Of a stretch of 6,712 nucleotides of DNA, positions 1 through 5,728 are shown in pieces. Both the position numbers and the translations under genes were made by a program. The notes under the pieces are model-generated. The model was given only the letters and a program-made list of their open reading frames with translations. It had not been told where the DNA came from and did no database searches. Position 1 is the stretch's first letter, and each line of letters opens with the position of its first letter. The DNA comes from Oligoflexales bacterium (lineage in GTDB: Bacteria > Bdellovibrionota > Oligoflexia > Oligoflexales > Oligoflexaceae): contig JADFZC010000140.1 of NCBI GenBank assembly GCA_015232735.1, positions 1-6,712 of the forward strand, given 5' to 3'.

Positions 1-726
1 CTGCTCCCGACCAGGATCAGCATTCACACAGACAATTTCGTGATTGGAAATCTTGGAGGAAAACGAAGAGTCGATTATACGGTCATAAGCAGCGGCGTAA
101 GGTTTGCCAAACTGCTTGAATCGGCATGTTCGCCGTTTAAAATAATGATAAGTGAAGAGTCAATGAAGCTCCTGGACCATTTCCAGCGTGAAGCCGGCAG
201 CACTAACAAAATCCATCTGTCAGTCAATCCAGGATCGAAACTCATGCCAGCTTACGAATTCAACCCATATTTTTCCAGTCCTGAAAATCTTGTTGCACTG
301 GAAAAAAACATTTGGAAAATTTTGGGCAGATTTCCCCTTCAAAAAAGAATAAGGGTCACGCCTATAGACAGGATCATCCTTAAAATGCCGAAGGTCCAGT
401 TCAATATCAGCGAATTTTCATTCGATGGAATGAGCGGCTGCAGCATGGATTTTATCGCAAAAGGGTCACTTTTGAATACAAGGATAGTGACATCAGATGA
501 ATCCTTCAACAAAAGTCTGTCATCATTCCTGATTGACGAAATTGAAATCGAGGTTAAATGGTGCAGGTTCTCAAAAGGCGTGTACAGGCACGGATTTAAA
601 ATAAACGGGCTTAATGAAAGGCAAAAAAAATTCCTTTTCAATGGATTTTTGAGCCTTTTCAAAAAAGAGGAGTTAAGGGTGATCTTTAACAGCGCAAACG
701 AATACATGGAATTGAGAAAAGCATGA
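1..726 (+). CDS. Class III nucleotide cyclase-like protein with PilZ-like C-terminus, 5' end cut by window edge; catalytically degenerate
   Basis: The reading frame is open from base 1, so this is the last 241 residues of a longer protein; the GTG at 40 lies inside the conserved cyclase core and is not the start. Numbering from base 1, residues 6-45 match the end of a class III adenylate/guanylate cyclase domain (GNLGGKRR, then DYT at 25-27) and align closely with the next gene. At the position of the family motif VNxAxRLE this copy reads VRFAKLLE: the transition-state Asn is Arg34 and the Arg is Leu38. Seen alone it should not complete a canonical active site; whether the two metal-binding Asp residues are present lies outside the window. 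Residues about 115-225 form a PilZ-like domain (EFSFDG near 138-143 instead of D/NxSxxG; VKW and YRHGF later), which in the family binds c-di-GMP. The stop overlaps the next start as ATGA, indicating translational coupling. By homology with its neighbour the missing part is probably a 7TMR-DISM membrane receptor. Confidence 0.85.
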   Translation: MLPTRISIHTDNFVIGNLGGKRRVDYTVISSGVRFAKLLESACSPFKIMISEESMKLLDHFQREAGSTNKIHLSVNPGSKLMPAYEFNPYFSSPENLVALEKNIWKILGRFPLQKRIRVTPIDRIILKMPKVQFNISEFSFDGMSGCSMDFIAKGSLLNTRIVTSDESFNKSLSSFLIDEIEIEVKWCRFSKGVYRHGFKINGLNERQKKFLFNGFLSLFKKEELRVIFNSANEYMELRKA

Positions 727-3011
727 AGAGAAGGCATTACTACAACATTTTAATAATGCTTATAATGCCGGCTGTCATGGTAATTGTATCGCTTGTCGGC
801 TATCAATATCCTGGCAATATTGACAAAGCGCTATACGTTAAAGATGAAACCATGAAGCTTTCAATAGATGATGTAATGTATCTCAAGAACGATCAATTTC
901 TAATATATTCCCATAACTCGACAAGATTCATATCATTGGCTGAAGCGGTTTCCGGAAAAAACGTAAGAAATATTTGGCTGAAAATAAGCGCAGAAAACAG
1001 TGGTTCCATGAAGAGGGAGATGTATTTCCAGATAGGACAGGCAGTCATAAATAAAATTGATTTCTTCAAGACAAATGAGGGAAGGATCCTTTCATCAGAA
1101 CATCTGGAAAATTCCAGGAATTTTCCATTCTCAAAAAGAAGGGTAAAGAGTTTTGATCCGACATTTTCCTTCATGCTCGAGCCGTATGAAAGCGCTGATA
1201 TCTATGTAAAGATGGAAATCAAAGGCATAACGGCACAAACTCCGTTTAGGATGTTCGACAAAGAGAGTTTTGAGAAATGGGAACAAATCGGAACATATTC
1301 GAAGGGAACACTGCTGGGCATCCTTTTCACAATGGTCATTTTCAGCCTGCTGACGCTTCTATCCATAAAAGAGAGCGGATACTTTTACTATTTTATGGTA
1401 TCTGGGGCCATTTTCTCCTTCGACTTCATTTATACCGGACCAGGCATTGTATCTCTTTCCGCAAGCTATGCGGACAGTATTGCCTACATTTTGATATTCA
1501 TCACATTTATCGGAATATTGGCGTGGGCCAATTTTGTCATCGAATTTCTTTTCCTCAAAGACAGCCATCCAAAGCTTTACACTTTTATCAAGAAAATATC
1601 CCTTGCAGTGTCGCTTCTGATCCTGTTGACATTTGCACTTCCAGAAAGCGTAAAAATATATTTTTCGGCATTTCTGATCGCCTTCTTCATTATCGTCATG
1701 AGCGTTCCTTTTTCAAATCTGCTCAAGAATGTGAGATCTCCCAGTTTCGTAATGGTATGGCCGGGATTTTTTATCTGTGAAATAATTACAATATCAAGCT
1801 ATTTCTCATATTTCCCGTCGAACATGGTTTCCGACAACATCCACTATTTCGGGCATGTATGGCTTCTTCTATTAATACCTAAAGCCCTGATCGACCGCAT
1901 AAGGATCCTTATAGACGAAAAAAGAATCCTGACGATGAAAATCATGCAGGACGTCCCCAAAAAAAGTCCCCTGGAAATTACGGAAAACAATGAGGAGCCG
2001 TCATACCACAGCACGGAACACGTAGTGACAATAATGTTTGTGGACATCATGAATTTTTCACAGGTCTCCGAGAGGGCGGGGGCGCTCAAGATACTGCCTG
2101 TCCTTGCCGGGTTCATCTCGCAAATAAACGATATAATCTACCAATACGACGGAACAATTGACAGATCTCTCGGAGATGGGGTTCTTGCCATTTTTGGATA
2201 CAGAAACAATGAAAATACCGATAATATCCATGCAGTCAACGCATTCAACGCCGCGATGCAGATCCAAAAGATCTGGATGAAAGCCCTCTCGGCTGAACAA
2301 GATAGGCAGCTTCTTGTCATGCCGACAAAAATAGGCATCCACACCGACAAGGTGCTTGTAGGAAACCTTGGAGGAAAAAGGAGGATTGATTACACTATCA
2401 TCAGCAACGGGGTGAACTATGCCAGAAGACTGGAGTCCTCATGCGCTCCATTCAAAATAATCCTGAGTGAAAGCACCCTGGAGAAAATTCCATCCGACTC
2501 CTATGATTTCAGGGCGATGAACAAAATTAAAATAGCTGTCAAGCACGAATCCTCCCTGGTTGACGCCTACGAATACAACCCATACTTTGGAGCACATAAA
2601 ACACTCATGGAACTGGAGAAAAATTATTGGATTTCAGCCGGAGCCTCACCGGCCAAAGAGAGAATCGCCCTGGATAGAGAGGGCTTGGTTACCATCAAGA
2701 CGGCAGAACTCAGTTTTGACGTCAGTGATTTCTCAGAAGACGGCTACAGTGCGTTGGGCAATGTGCTTCTGGCCAGAAATGTGTCCATAAAAGCCCAAAT
2801 GCTGACTCATAATCCCACGTTTAATAAAATAATGAAAAATCTCATGATCGATGAATTCGAGCTCGAAGTGAGATGGAGCCGGGTGTCAAACGGGAAATAC
2901 AGACACGGGTTTAAGATCAGGGGAGTCAGCGAAAGACGAAAGAAATTCATATTCGAAATACTCAGGAAAATATGCGATGACAAAGATATCGGAAGTGCGC
3001 TTGGATCATGA
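723..3011 (+). CDS. Membrane receptor: 7TMR-DISM sensor, class III nucleotide cyclase and PilZ-like domain
   Basis: Predicted inner-membrane receptor making cAMP or cGMP. Residues 8-27 are a hydrophobic anchor or signal. About 45-180 form a beta-rich extracytoplasmic region like 7TMR-DISMED2. About 193-395 contain the seven hydrophobic helices of a 7TMR-DISM membrane domain. About 430-590 are the cyclase domain: metal-binding Asp441 (MFVDIMNFS) and Asp485 (SLGDG), DYT at 556-558, transition-state Asn565 and Arg569 in VNYARRLE. The usual adenine-recognising Lys is Arg481 (TIDRSLGD). With Thr558 at the second specificity position the protein looks class IIIb-like, but the base specificity is uncertain. 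About 645-745 are a PilZ-like domain (DFSEDG at 669-674, VRW at 716-718, YRHGF at 726-730), although the N-terminal arginine motif is RxxxxR rather than RxxxR. The start overlaps the previous stop (ATGA) and has only a weak purine-rich stretch before it, so reinitiation is likely. The signal sensed is unknown. Confidence 0.88.
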   Translation: MKRRHYYNILIMLIMPAVMVIVSLVGYQYPGNIDKALYVKDETMKLSIDDVMYLKNDQFLIYSHNSTRFISLAEAVSGKNVRNIWLKISAENSGSMKREMYFQIGQAVINKIDFFKTNEGRILSSEHLENSRNFPFSKRRVKSFDPTFSFMLEPYESADIYVKMEIKGITAQTPFRMFDKESFEKWEQIGTYSKGTLLGILFTMVIFSLLTLLSIKESGYFYYFMVSGAIFSFDFIYTGPGIVSLSASYADSIAYILIFITFIGILAWANFVIEFLFLKDSHPKLYTFIKKISLAVSLLILLTFALPESVKIYFSAFLIAFFIIVMSVPFSNLLKNVRSPSFVMVWPGFFICEIITISSYFSYFPSNMVSDNIHYFGHVWLLLLIPKALIDRIRILIDEKRILTMKIMQDVPKKSPLEITENNEEPSYHSTEHVVTIMFVDIMNFSQVSERAGALKILPVLAGFISQINDIIYQYDGTIDRSLGDGVLAIFGYRNNENTDNIHAVNAFNAAMQIQKIWMKALSAEQDRQLLVMPTKIGIHTDKVLVGNLGGKRRIDYTIISNGVNYARRLESSCAPFKIILSESTLEKIPSDSYDFRAMNKIKIAVKHESSLVDAYEYNPYFGAHKTLMELEKNYWISAGASPAKERIALDREGLVTIKTAELSFDVSDFSEDGYSALGNVLLARNVSIKAQMLTHNPTFNKIMKNLMIDEFELEVRWSRVSNGKYRHGFKIRGVSERRKKFIFEILRKICDDKDIGSALGS

Positions 3012-3054
3012 CCGGCCTGTATTAATTGTGCATATGGGAAGAAAATCATTTCAG

Positions 3055-3081
3055 GATATTCAAAAATATCGTAAATATCGT
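3055..3081. repeat. Small AT-rich repeats after the cyclase gene
   Basis: AAATATCGT occurs twice in tandem (3064-3072 and 3073-3081), preceded by a short dyad GATATT (3055-3060) and AATATC (3065-3070). This could be a protein-binding site in the cyclase-cydA gap, but such short AT-rich repeats may be chance. Confidence 0.3.
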
Positions 3082-3115
3082 CTCTGTACCCAATTTTTGG
3101 ATCATCAGTTCCGGC

Positions 3116-3143
3116 TTGGGCCTGATAATTCAACGGGGATATT
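3116..3143 (+). promoter_or_regulatory. Candidate cydA promoter
   Basis: A weak sigma-70-like pair is TTGGGC (3116-3121) and GATATT (3138-3143) with a 16-bp spacer. The -10 hexamer would lie inside the palindrome at 3125-3150, which suits repression. TATTAT at 3148-3153 is an alternative -10. The choice is a guess from sequence alone; only the placement between the cyclase stop and cydA supports it. Confidence 0.25.
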
Positions 3144-3150
3144 GAATTAT
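3125..3150. promoter_or_regulatory. Operator-like palindrome upstream of cydA
   Basis: A perfect 9+9 bp inverted repeat, ATAATTCAA, an 8-bp spacer CGGGGATA, then TTGAATTAT. It has the size and symmetry of a site for a dimeric transcription factor. It does not match the FNR (TTGAT-N4-ATCAA) or Rex (TTGTGAA-N6-TTCACAA) consensus as I know them, so the binding protein is not named. No run of T follows the right arm, so it is a poor intrinsic terminator for the cyclase operon. Its position 4 bp before the inserted element and upstream of an oxygen-respiration gene suggests control of cydAB. Confidence 0.5.
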
Positions 3151-3153
3151 TAT

Positions 3154-3159
3154 AAGCTA
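3154..3159. repeat. Left target site duplication AAGCTA
   Basis: AAGCTA directly abuts the left terminal inverted repeat of the 121-bp element and is repeated exactly at 3281-3286. Because the element begins with GA and the right flank continues with GA, the match can also be read as 8 bp (AAGCTAGA). Confidence 0.65.
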
Positions 3160-3280
3160 GACCCTAGCCGAAAAGGTCTGAATCAAGGCGCGAGGAGGAG
3201 GACGACCGGAGTTTACATGCTGGTAAATGAGGATCGTCCGACGACGATTAACGAAGAGTCAGACCTTTTCGGCTAGGGTC
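3160..3280. mobile_element. 121-bp MITE-like element with perfect 22-bp terminal inverted repeats
   Basis: The left end (3160-3181, starting GACCCTAGCC and ending AGGTCTGA) is the exact reverse complement of the right end (3259-3280). Direct AAGCTA copies lie immediately outside both ends, the mark of transposition. The 77-bp interior has no plausible gene, so this would be a non-autonomous element moved by a transposase elsewhere in the genome. The interior has its own hairpin (3200-3239). The right end is 10 bp before the cydA Shine-Dalgarno, so if the promoter lies upstream of it the element is transcribed as a very stable hairpin in the cydA leader. Removing the element and one AAGCTA would leave the palindrome at 3125-3150 about 14 bp from the GGAAGG site, a compact ordinary leader. 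The transposase family cannot be named from the ends alone. Confidence 0.7.
3200..3239. other. Interior hairpin of the MITE-like element
   Basis: GGACGA (3200-3205) pairs with TCGTCC (3234-3239), and TTTAC (3212-3216) pairs with GTAAA (3223-3227) around a 6-nt loop ATGCTG, leaving a 6+6 nt internal loop. Nested inside the 22-bp terminal stem, it gives the whole element a long folded RNA or cruciform shape. Confidence 0.45.
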
Positions 3281-3286
3281 AAGCTA
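3281..3286. repeat. Right target site duplication AAGCTA
   Basis: Second copy of AAGCTA, directly after the right terminal inverted repeat and 4 bp before the cydA Shine-Dalgarno. Confidence 0.65.
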
Positions 3287-3290
3287 GAAA

Positions 3291-3296
3291 GGAAGG
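3291..3296 (+). promoter_or_regulatory. cydA ribosome binding site (fixes a TTG start)
   Basis: GGAAGG lies 6 nt before TTG at 3303. No ATG gives a CydA-like N-terminus, whereas TTG followed by DALLLARIQFA matches the family, so the site decides the unusual start codon. Confidence 0.8.
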
Positions 3297-3302
3297 TAAT
3301 CC

Positions 3303-4661
3303 TTGGACGCTCTTTTGCTTGCACGGATTCAATTTGCTTTAACGATAGGTTTTCACTATATTTTCCCGCCATTGACCATTGGGATGGCCTGGATTATTTT
3401 TTGTTTTCAGAGTCTTTACCTTACGACGAAAAACGACTTGTACCTTCATATTTCAAAATACTGGATTAACCTTTTTGCGGTCAGCTTCGTAATCGGGGTG
3501 GCCACCGGAATAACCATGGAGTTTCAGTTTGGAACAAATTGGGCGGCATATTCCAGGTTCGTCGGCGATATATTCGGGGCACCGCTTGCGGCTGAGGGAG
3601 TGATAGCCTTTTTTCTGGAATCAAGTTTTCTTGGTGTATTGATCTACGGACGCGAAAGGGTGGGAAAGACTGCTTATTGGTTCTCAAGCCTTATGGTGGC
3701 CTTAGGTTCCACTCTGAGCGCGTTTTGGATAATCGTGGCAAACTCCTGGCAGCAAACCCCGCAAGGTTTTGTCATCAACAACGGGAGAGCCCAGCTCACG
3801 GATTTCTGGCTTGCCGTGTTAAGTCCTTCGCTTGTACCCCGTTATCTGCATACCATGTTCGGAGCCCTTGTTACCGGCTCTTTTTTCATCCTTGGGATTT
3901 CCTCCTATTACCTGATAAAACAAAAACACATGGAATTTGCGCGAAAGTCGCTTAAGGTGTCACTGATATTCTCATTTCTTTCAGTATCAGGGGCAATGGT
4001 CATTGGACACTCCCATGCCGTTCAGGTGGCGCTGACCCAACCGGCGAAGCTGGCTGCCTTCGAGGGTCTTTGGGAGACAAGGAAAGACGCTCCGATAATC
4101 GTCTTCGGCTTGCCGGACCCTGAAAATGAAAAGACGGATTACAAGATGGAGATACCAGGTCTTTTAAGCATGCTGATCGCATTCGACAGAAATTTCGAGG
4201 TGAAAGGGCTGAAAGACTTTGTCAGGGAGGAAAGACCGCCTGTCAGGATCACTTTTTATTCCTTTCATATGATGTTTATGCTTGGCGGATATTTTTTCAT
4301 GCTTGCCCTTTTCGGACTCTTTCTGCTTTGCAGGGGAAAGGTATATGAAAACAAGCTGTTTCTCCGTCTTTCAGTTGTTACGGTTCCACTCCCTTTCATA
4401 TGCAACGAGCTTGGATGGATCGCCGCCGAGGTCGGCCGTCAGCCATGGATCGTATACAACCTGATGAAGACAAAGGATGCCATATCCTTCAATGTTCCGG
4501 CCGGGCATATACTTATATCGATAATTCTTTTTTCTGCGGTCTACAGCCTGCTTTTCGGGCTTTGGATATTTGTTTTGAGAATGAAAATAATCAAAGGCCC
4601 CGGTAAACCCGGCCCTGAAGGACCGGGTGTCGAGTCAGGAGAGGCTTTAAACCTCTCCTGA
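3303..4661 (+). CDS. cydA: Cytochrome bd ubiquinol oxidase subunit I
   Basis: Subunit I of the inner-membrane cytochrome bd oxidase, which oxidises quinol and reduces O2 to water with high affinity and carries hemes b558, b595 and d. The 452-aa product has the family landmarks: His18 (E. coli His19), Glu98 and Glu106 (Glu99/Glu107), His183 and Met324 as heme b558 ligands (His186/Met393), Lys249 and Glu254 in the quinol loop (QPAKLAAFEGLWET) and the GWIAAEVGRQPW block at 371-382. It is shorter than the 522-aa E. coli protein, consistent with the short Q-loop class. Several hydrophobic helices span the chain. The TTG start is supported by GGAAGG 6 nt upstream. Residues about 432-452 form a Gly/Pro-rich tail that I do not know from CydA; its DNA folds into a hairpin and the stop codon lies in a second, terminator-like hairpin. 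It pairs with cydB 80 bp downstream. No cydX or cydDC is visible. Confidence 0.97.
   Translation: MDALLLARIQFALTIGFHYIFPPLTIGMAWIIFCFQSLYLTTKNDLYLHISKYWINLFAVSFVIGVATGITMEFQFGTNWAAYSRFVGDIFGAPLAAEGVIAFFLESSFLGVLIYGRERVGKTAYWFSSLMVALGSTLSAFWIIVANSWQQTPQGFVINNGRAQLTDFWLAVLSPSLVPRYLHTMFGALVTGSFFILGISSYYLIKQKHMEFARKSLKVSLIFSFLSVSGAMVIGHSHAVQVALTQPAKLAAFEGLWETRKDAPIIVFGLPDPENEKTDYKMEIPGLLSMLIAFDRNFEVKGLKDFVREERPPVRITFYSFHMMFMLGGYFFMLALFGLFLLCRGKVYENKLFLRLSVVTVPLPFICNELGWIAAEVGRQPWIVYNLMKTKDAISFNVPAGHILISIILFSAVYSLLFGLWIFVLRMKIIKGPGKPGPEGPGVESGEALNLS
4607..4628 (+). other. Hairpin 1 with CCCTGAAGGA top, inside the cydA 3' end
   Basis: ACCCGG (4607-4612) pairs with CCGGGT (4623-4628). Between them CCCTGAAGGA forms a C/A mismatch, two G-C pairs and a TGAA tetraloop. 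The same top recurs in hairpin 2 (4680-4701) on a different stem. CCGG at 4600-4603 can alternatively pair with CCGG at 4609-4612, which would exclude this hairpin. Confidence 0.55.
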
Positions 4662-4665
4662 TTTT
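4635..4665 (+). terminator. Terminator-like hairpin containing the cydA stop codon
   Basis: TCAGGAGAGG (4635-4644) and CCTCTCCTGA (4652-4661) form a perfect 10-bp stem with a 7-nt loop CTTTAAA, followed by TTTT (4662-4665) and then GGTTA. The cydA TGA is the last three bases of the right arm. The T tract is short, so termination is probably partial. Lying between cydA and cydB it would act as an attenuator that lowers cydB, or as a 3' stabiliser for a cydA transcript. Ribosomes finishing cydA would melt the stem. Confidence 0.55.
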
Positions 4666-4679
4666 GGTTAGCTTGAACG

Positions 4680-4701
4680 ACCTCGCCCTGAAGGACGAGG
4701 T
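4680..4701 (+). other. Hairpin 2 with CCCTGAAGGA top, cydA-cydB gap
   Basis: ACCTCG (4680-4685) pairs with CGAGGT (4696-4701), enclosing the same 10 nt (CCCTGAAGGA) as hairpin 1. The stem differs from hairpin 1 at paired positions and still pairs fully. It lies outside any gene, 27 nt before the cydB ribosome binding site. Confidence 0.6.
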
Positions 4702-4728
4702 TTCCTTAAACTTGATGAAACAACCTAT

Positions 4729-4734
4729 GGGAGG
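4729..4734 (+). promoter_or_regulatory. cydB ribosome binding site
   Basis: GGGAGG lies 7 nt before ATG at 4742. It supports that start over the in-frame TTG at 4664, which would add 26 residues unlike any CydB N-terminus and would translate through hairpin 2. Confidence 0.8.
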
Positions 4735-4741
4735 ACTTCGA

Positions 4742-5728
4742 ATGGCTGAGCTTCAGATCACATGGTTTTTCCTTGTCGGCATTCTGCTTTCCGGATATGC
4801 GGTTTTGGACGGATTTGACCTTGGAGTGGGTTTTTGGCACTTTTTTGCGAAAGAGGAGAAGGAGAAGTCTTTCTTCATTGAAAGCGTGGCGCCTTTCTGG
4901 GATGGAAACGAGGTGTGGCTTCTTACGGGGGGAGGGGCGATATTTGCAGCTTTTCCGCCCGTCTATTCATCGATATTCAGCGGTTTTTATCTTGCATTCA
5001 TACTGGTTCTCATGGGGCTCATTTTCAGGGCTGTATCCATAGAGTATCGGGGGCTTGTCGGGAGTCAAAACTGGAAAAAAGCCTGGGACATGGCATTTGC
5101 CGCCGGGAGCACCCTGTCAGCCATCCTTTTCGGAATCGCGCTTGGAAACATAGTCCGTGGAATTCCTCTCGATAATACCGGAAGTTATACAGGAAGCTTT
5201 TTTGACCTTCTTAATCCCTATGCACTTCTTGTCGGTTTGACCGGCCTATCGATGTTTGCAGTCCATGGTGCCGTATTTATTCTGCTTAAGAGTAGTGGGA
5301 AAATCAGAGACAAGGTCAGGCGATGGTTTTCAATATGCTGGTGGATCTATGCCGGGCTGTTTCTGGTCTCAACTTCCTGGAGCATTTTCGGCATTCAAAG
5401 GGGATCTGTAATAGTATCGGCACTTTTGGCATTAATCGCGCTTTCAAGCATCGCTCTTGTCAGGGTATGGGTGAAAAGGGAGGAATATTTCAAATCATTT
5501 CTTGCTTCCTCATCAGCGATAATATCGATACTTGGCGCCGTGGGAGCATCATTGTTTCCCAACCTGGTCCCGGCTTCCAACGATGCTGATTTGAGCCTTT
5601 CAATATATAATTCATCATCGTCCCAAAATACTCTTATTGTCATGACGGTACTTGCGCTGCTTGGGATGCCTGTTGTGATAGGATATACGGTTTATATCTA
5701 CAGGGTGTTTTCACGCGATGGACCCTAA
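4742..5728 (+). CDS. cydB: Cytochrome bd ubiquinol oxidase subunit II
   Basis: Subunit II of the cytochrome bd oxidase, which scaffolds the heme-bearing CydA in the inner membrane and contributes to proton and oxygen access. The 328-aa protein opens with the family signature GYAVLDGFDLGVG (residues 18-30), followed by FWDGNEVWLLTGGGAIFAAFP (starting at 52), a conserved EYRG stretch and NPYALLVGL. Hydrophobic helices fill most of the chain. The length is close to the usual 330-380 aa. The ATG at 4742 is chosen because a GGGAGG site lies 7 nt upstream and the N-terminus then begins right before the first helix, as in relatives. It follows cydA by 80 bp, a wide gap for a cydAB pair, filled by hairpins that may tune the subunit ratio. 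Its TAA overlaps by 4 bp the stop of the convergent sugar transferase gene, leaving no space for a cydX gene or a separate terminator. Confidence 0.96.
   Translation: MAELQITWFFLVGILLSGYAVLDGFDLGVGFWHFFAKEEKEKSFFIESVAPFWDGNEVWLLTGGGAIFAAFPPVYSSIFSGFYLAFILVLMGLIFRAVSIEYRGLVGSQNWKKAWDMAFAAGSTLSAILFGIALGNIVRGIPLDNTGSYTGSFFDLLNPYALLVGLTGLSMFAVHGAVFILLKSSGKIRDKVRRWFSICWWIYAGLFLVSTSWSIFGIQRGSVIVSALLALIALSSIALVRVWVKREEYFKSFLASSSAIISILGAVGASLFPNLVPASNDADLSLSIYNSSSSQNTLIVMTVLALLGMPVVIGYTVYIYRVFSRDGP

Noticed and set aside
40..726. GTG at 40 as the start of a 228-aa gene
   Set aside because: The frame is open to base 1 and the residues before GTG (TRISIHTDNF) continue the cyclase homology with the next gene, so the gene begins left of the window.
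1277..1780. A 167-aa frame within the cyclase gene
   Set aside because: It is an out-of-frame shadow of the 7TMR-DISM region, rich in His, Arg and Cys, with no ribosome binding site.
3125..3153. Intrinsic terminator for the cyclase operon
   Set aside because: The stem is AT-only apart from one G-C pair and is followed by TATAAG rather than a T run.
2977..3276. A 99-aa frame across the cyclase-cydA gap
   Set aside because: It starts inside the cyclase gene, runs through both inverted repeats, and gives a low-complexity product of no known kind.
3160..3280. Retron RNA, riboswitch or integron attC site
   Set aside because: There is no reverse transcriptase or integrase gene, the arms are perfect and end exactly at flanking direct repeats, and no known riboswitch core is seen. 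A MITE fits better.
4664..4741. In-frame TTG at 4664 as an earlier cydB start
   Set aside because: It has no ribosome binding site, the added residues are unlike CydB, and they cover hairpin 2. ATG 4742 has a good GGGAGG site.
5640..5728. A cydX-like small gene after cydB
   Set aside because: The cydB stop overlaps the convergent gene, and no short membrane protein with a ribosome binding site is present on the + strand.
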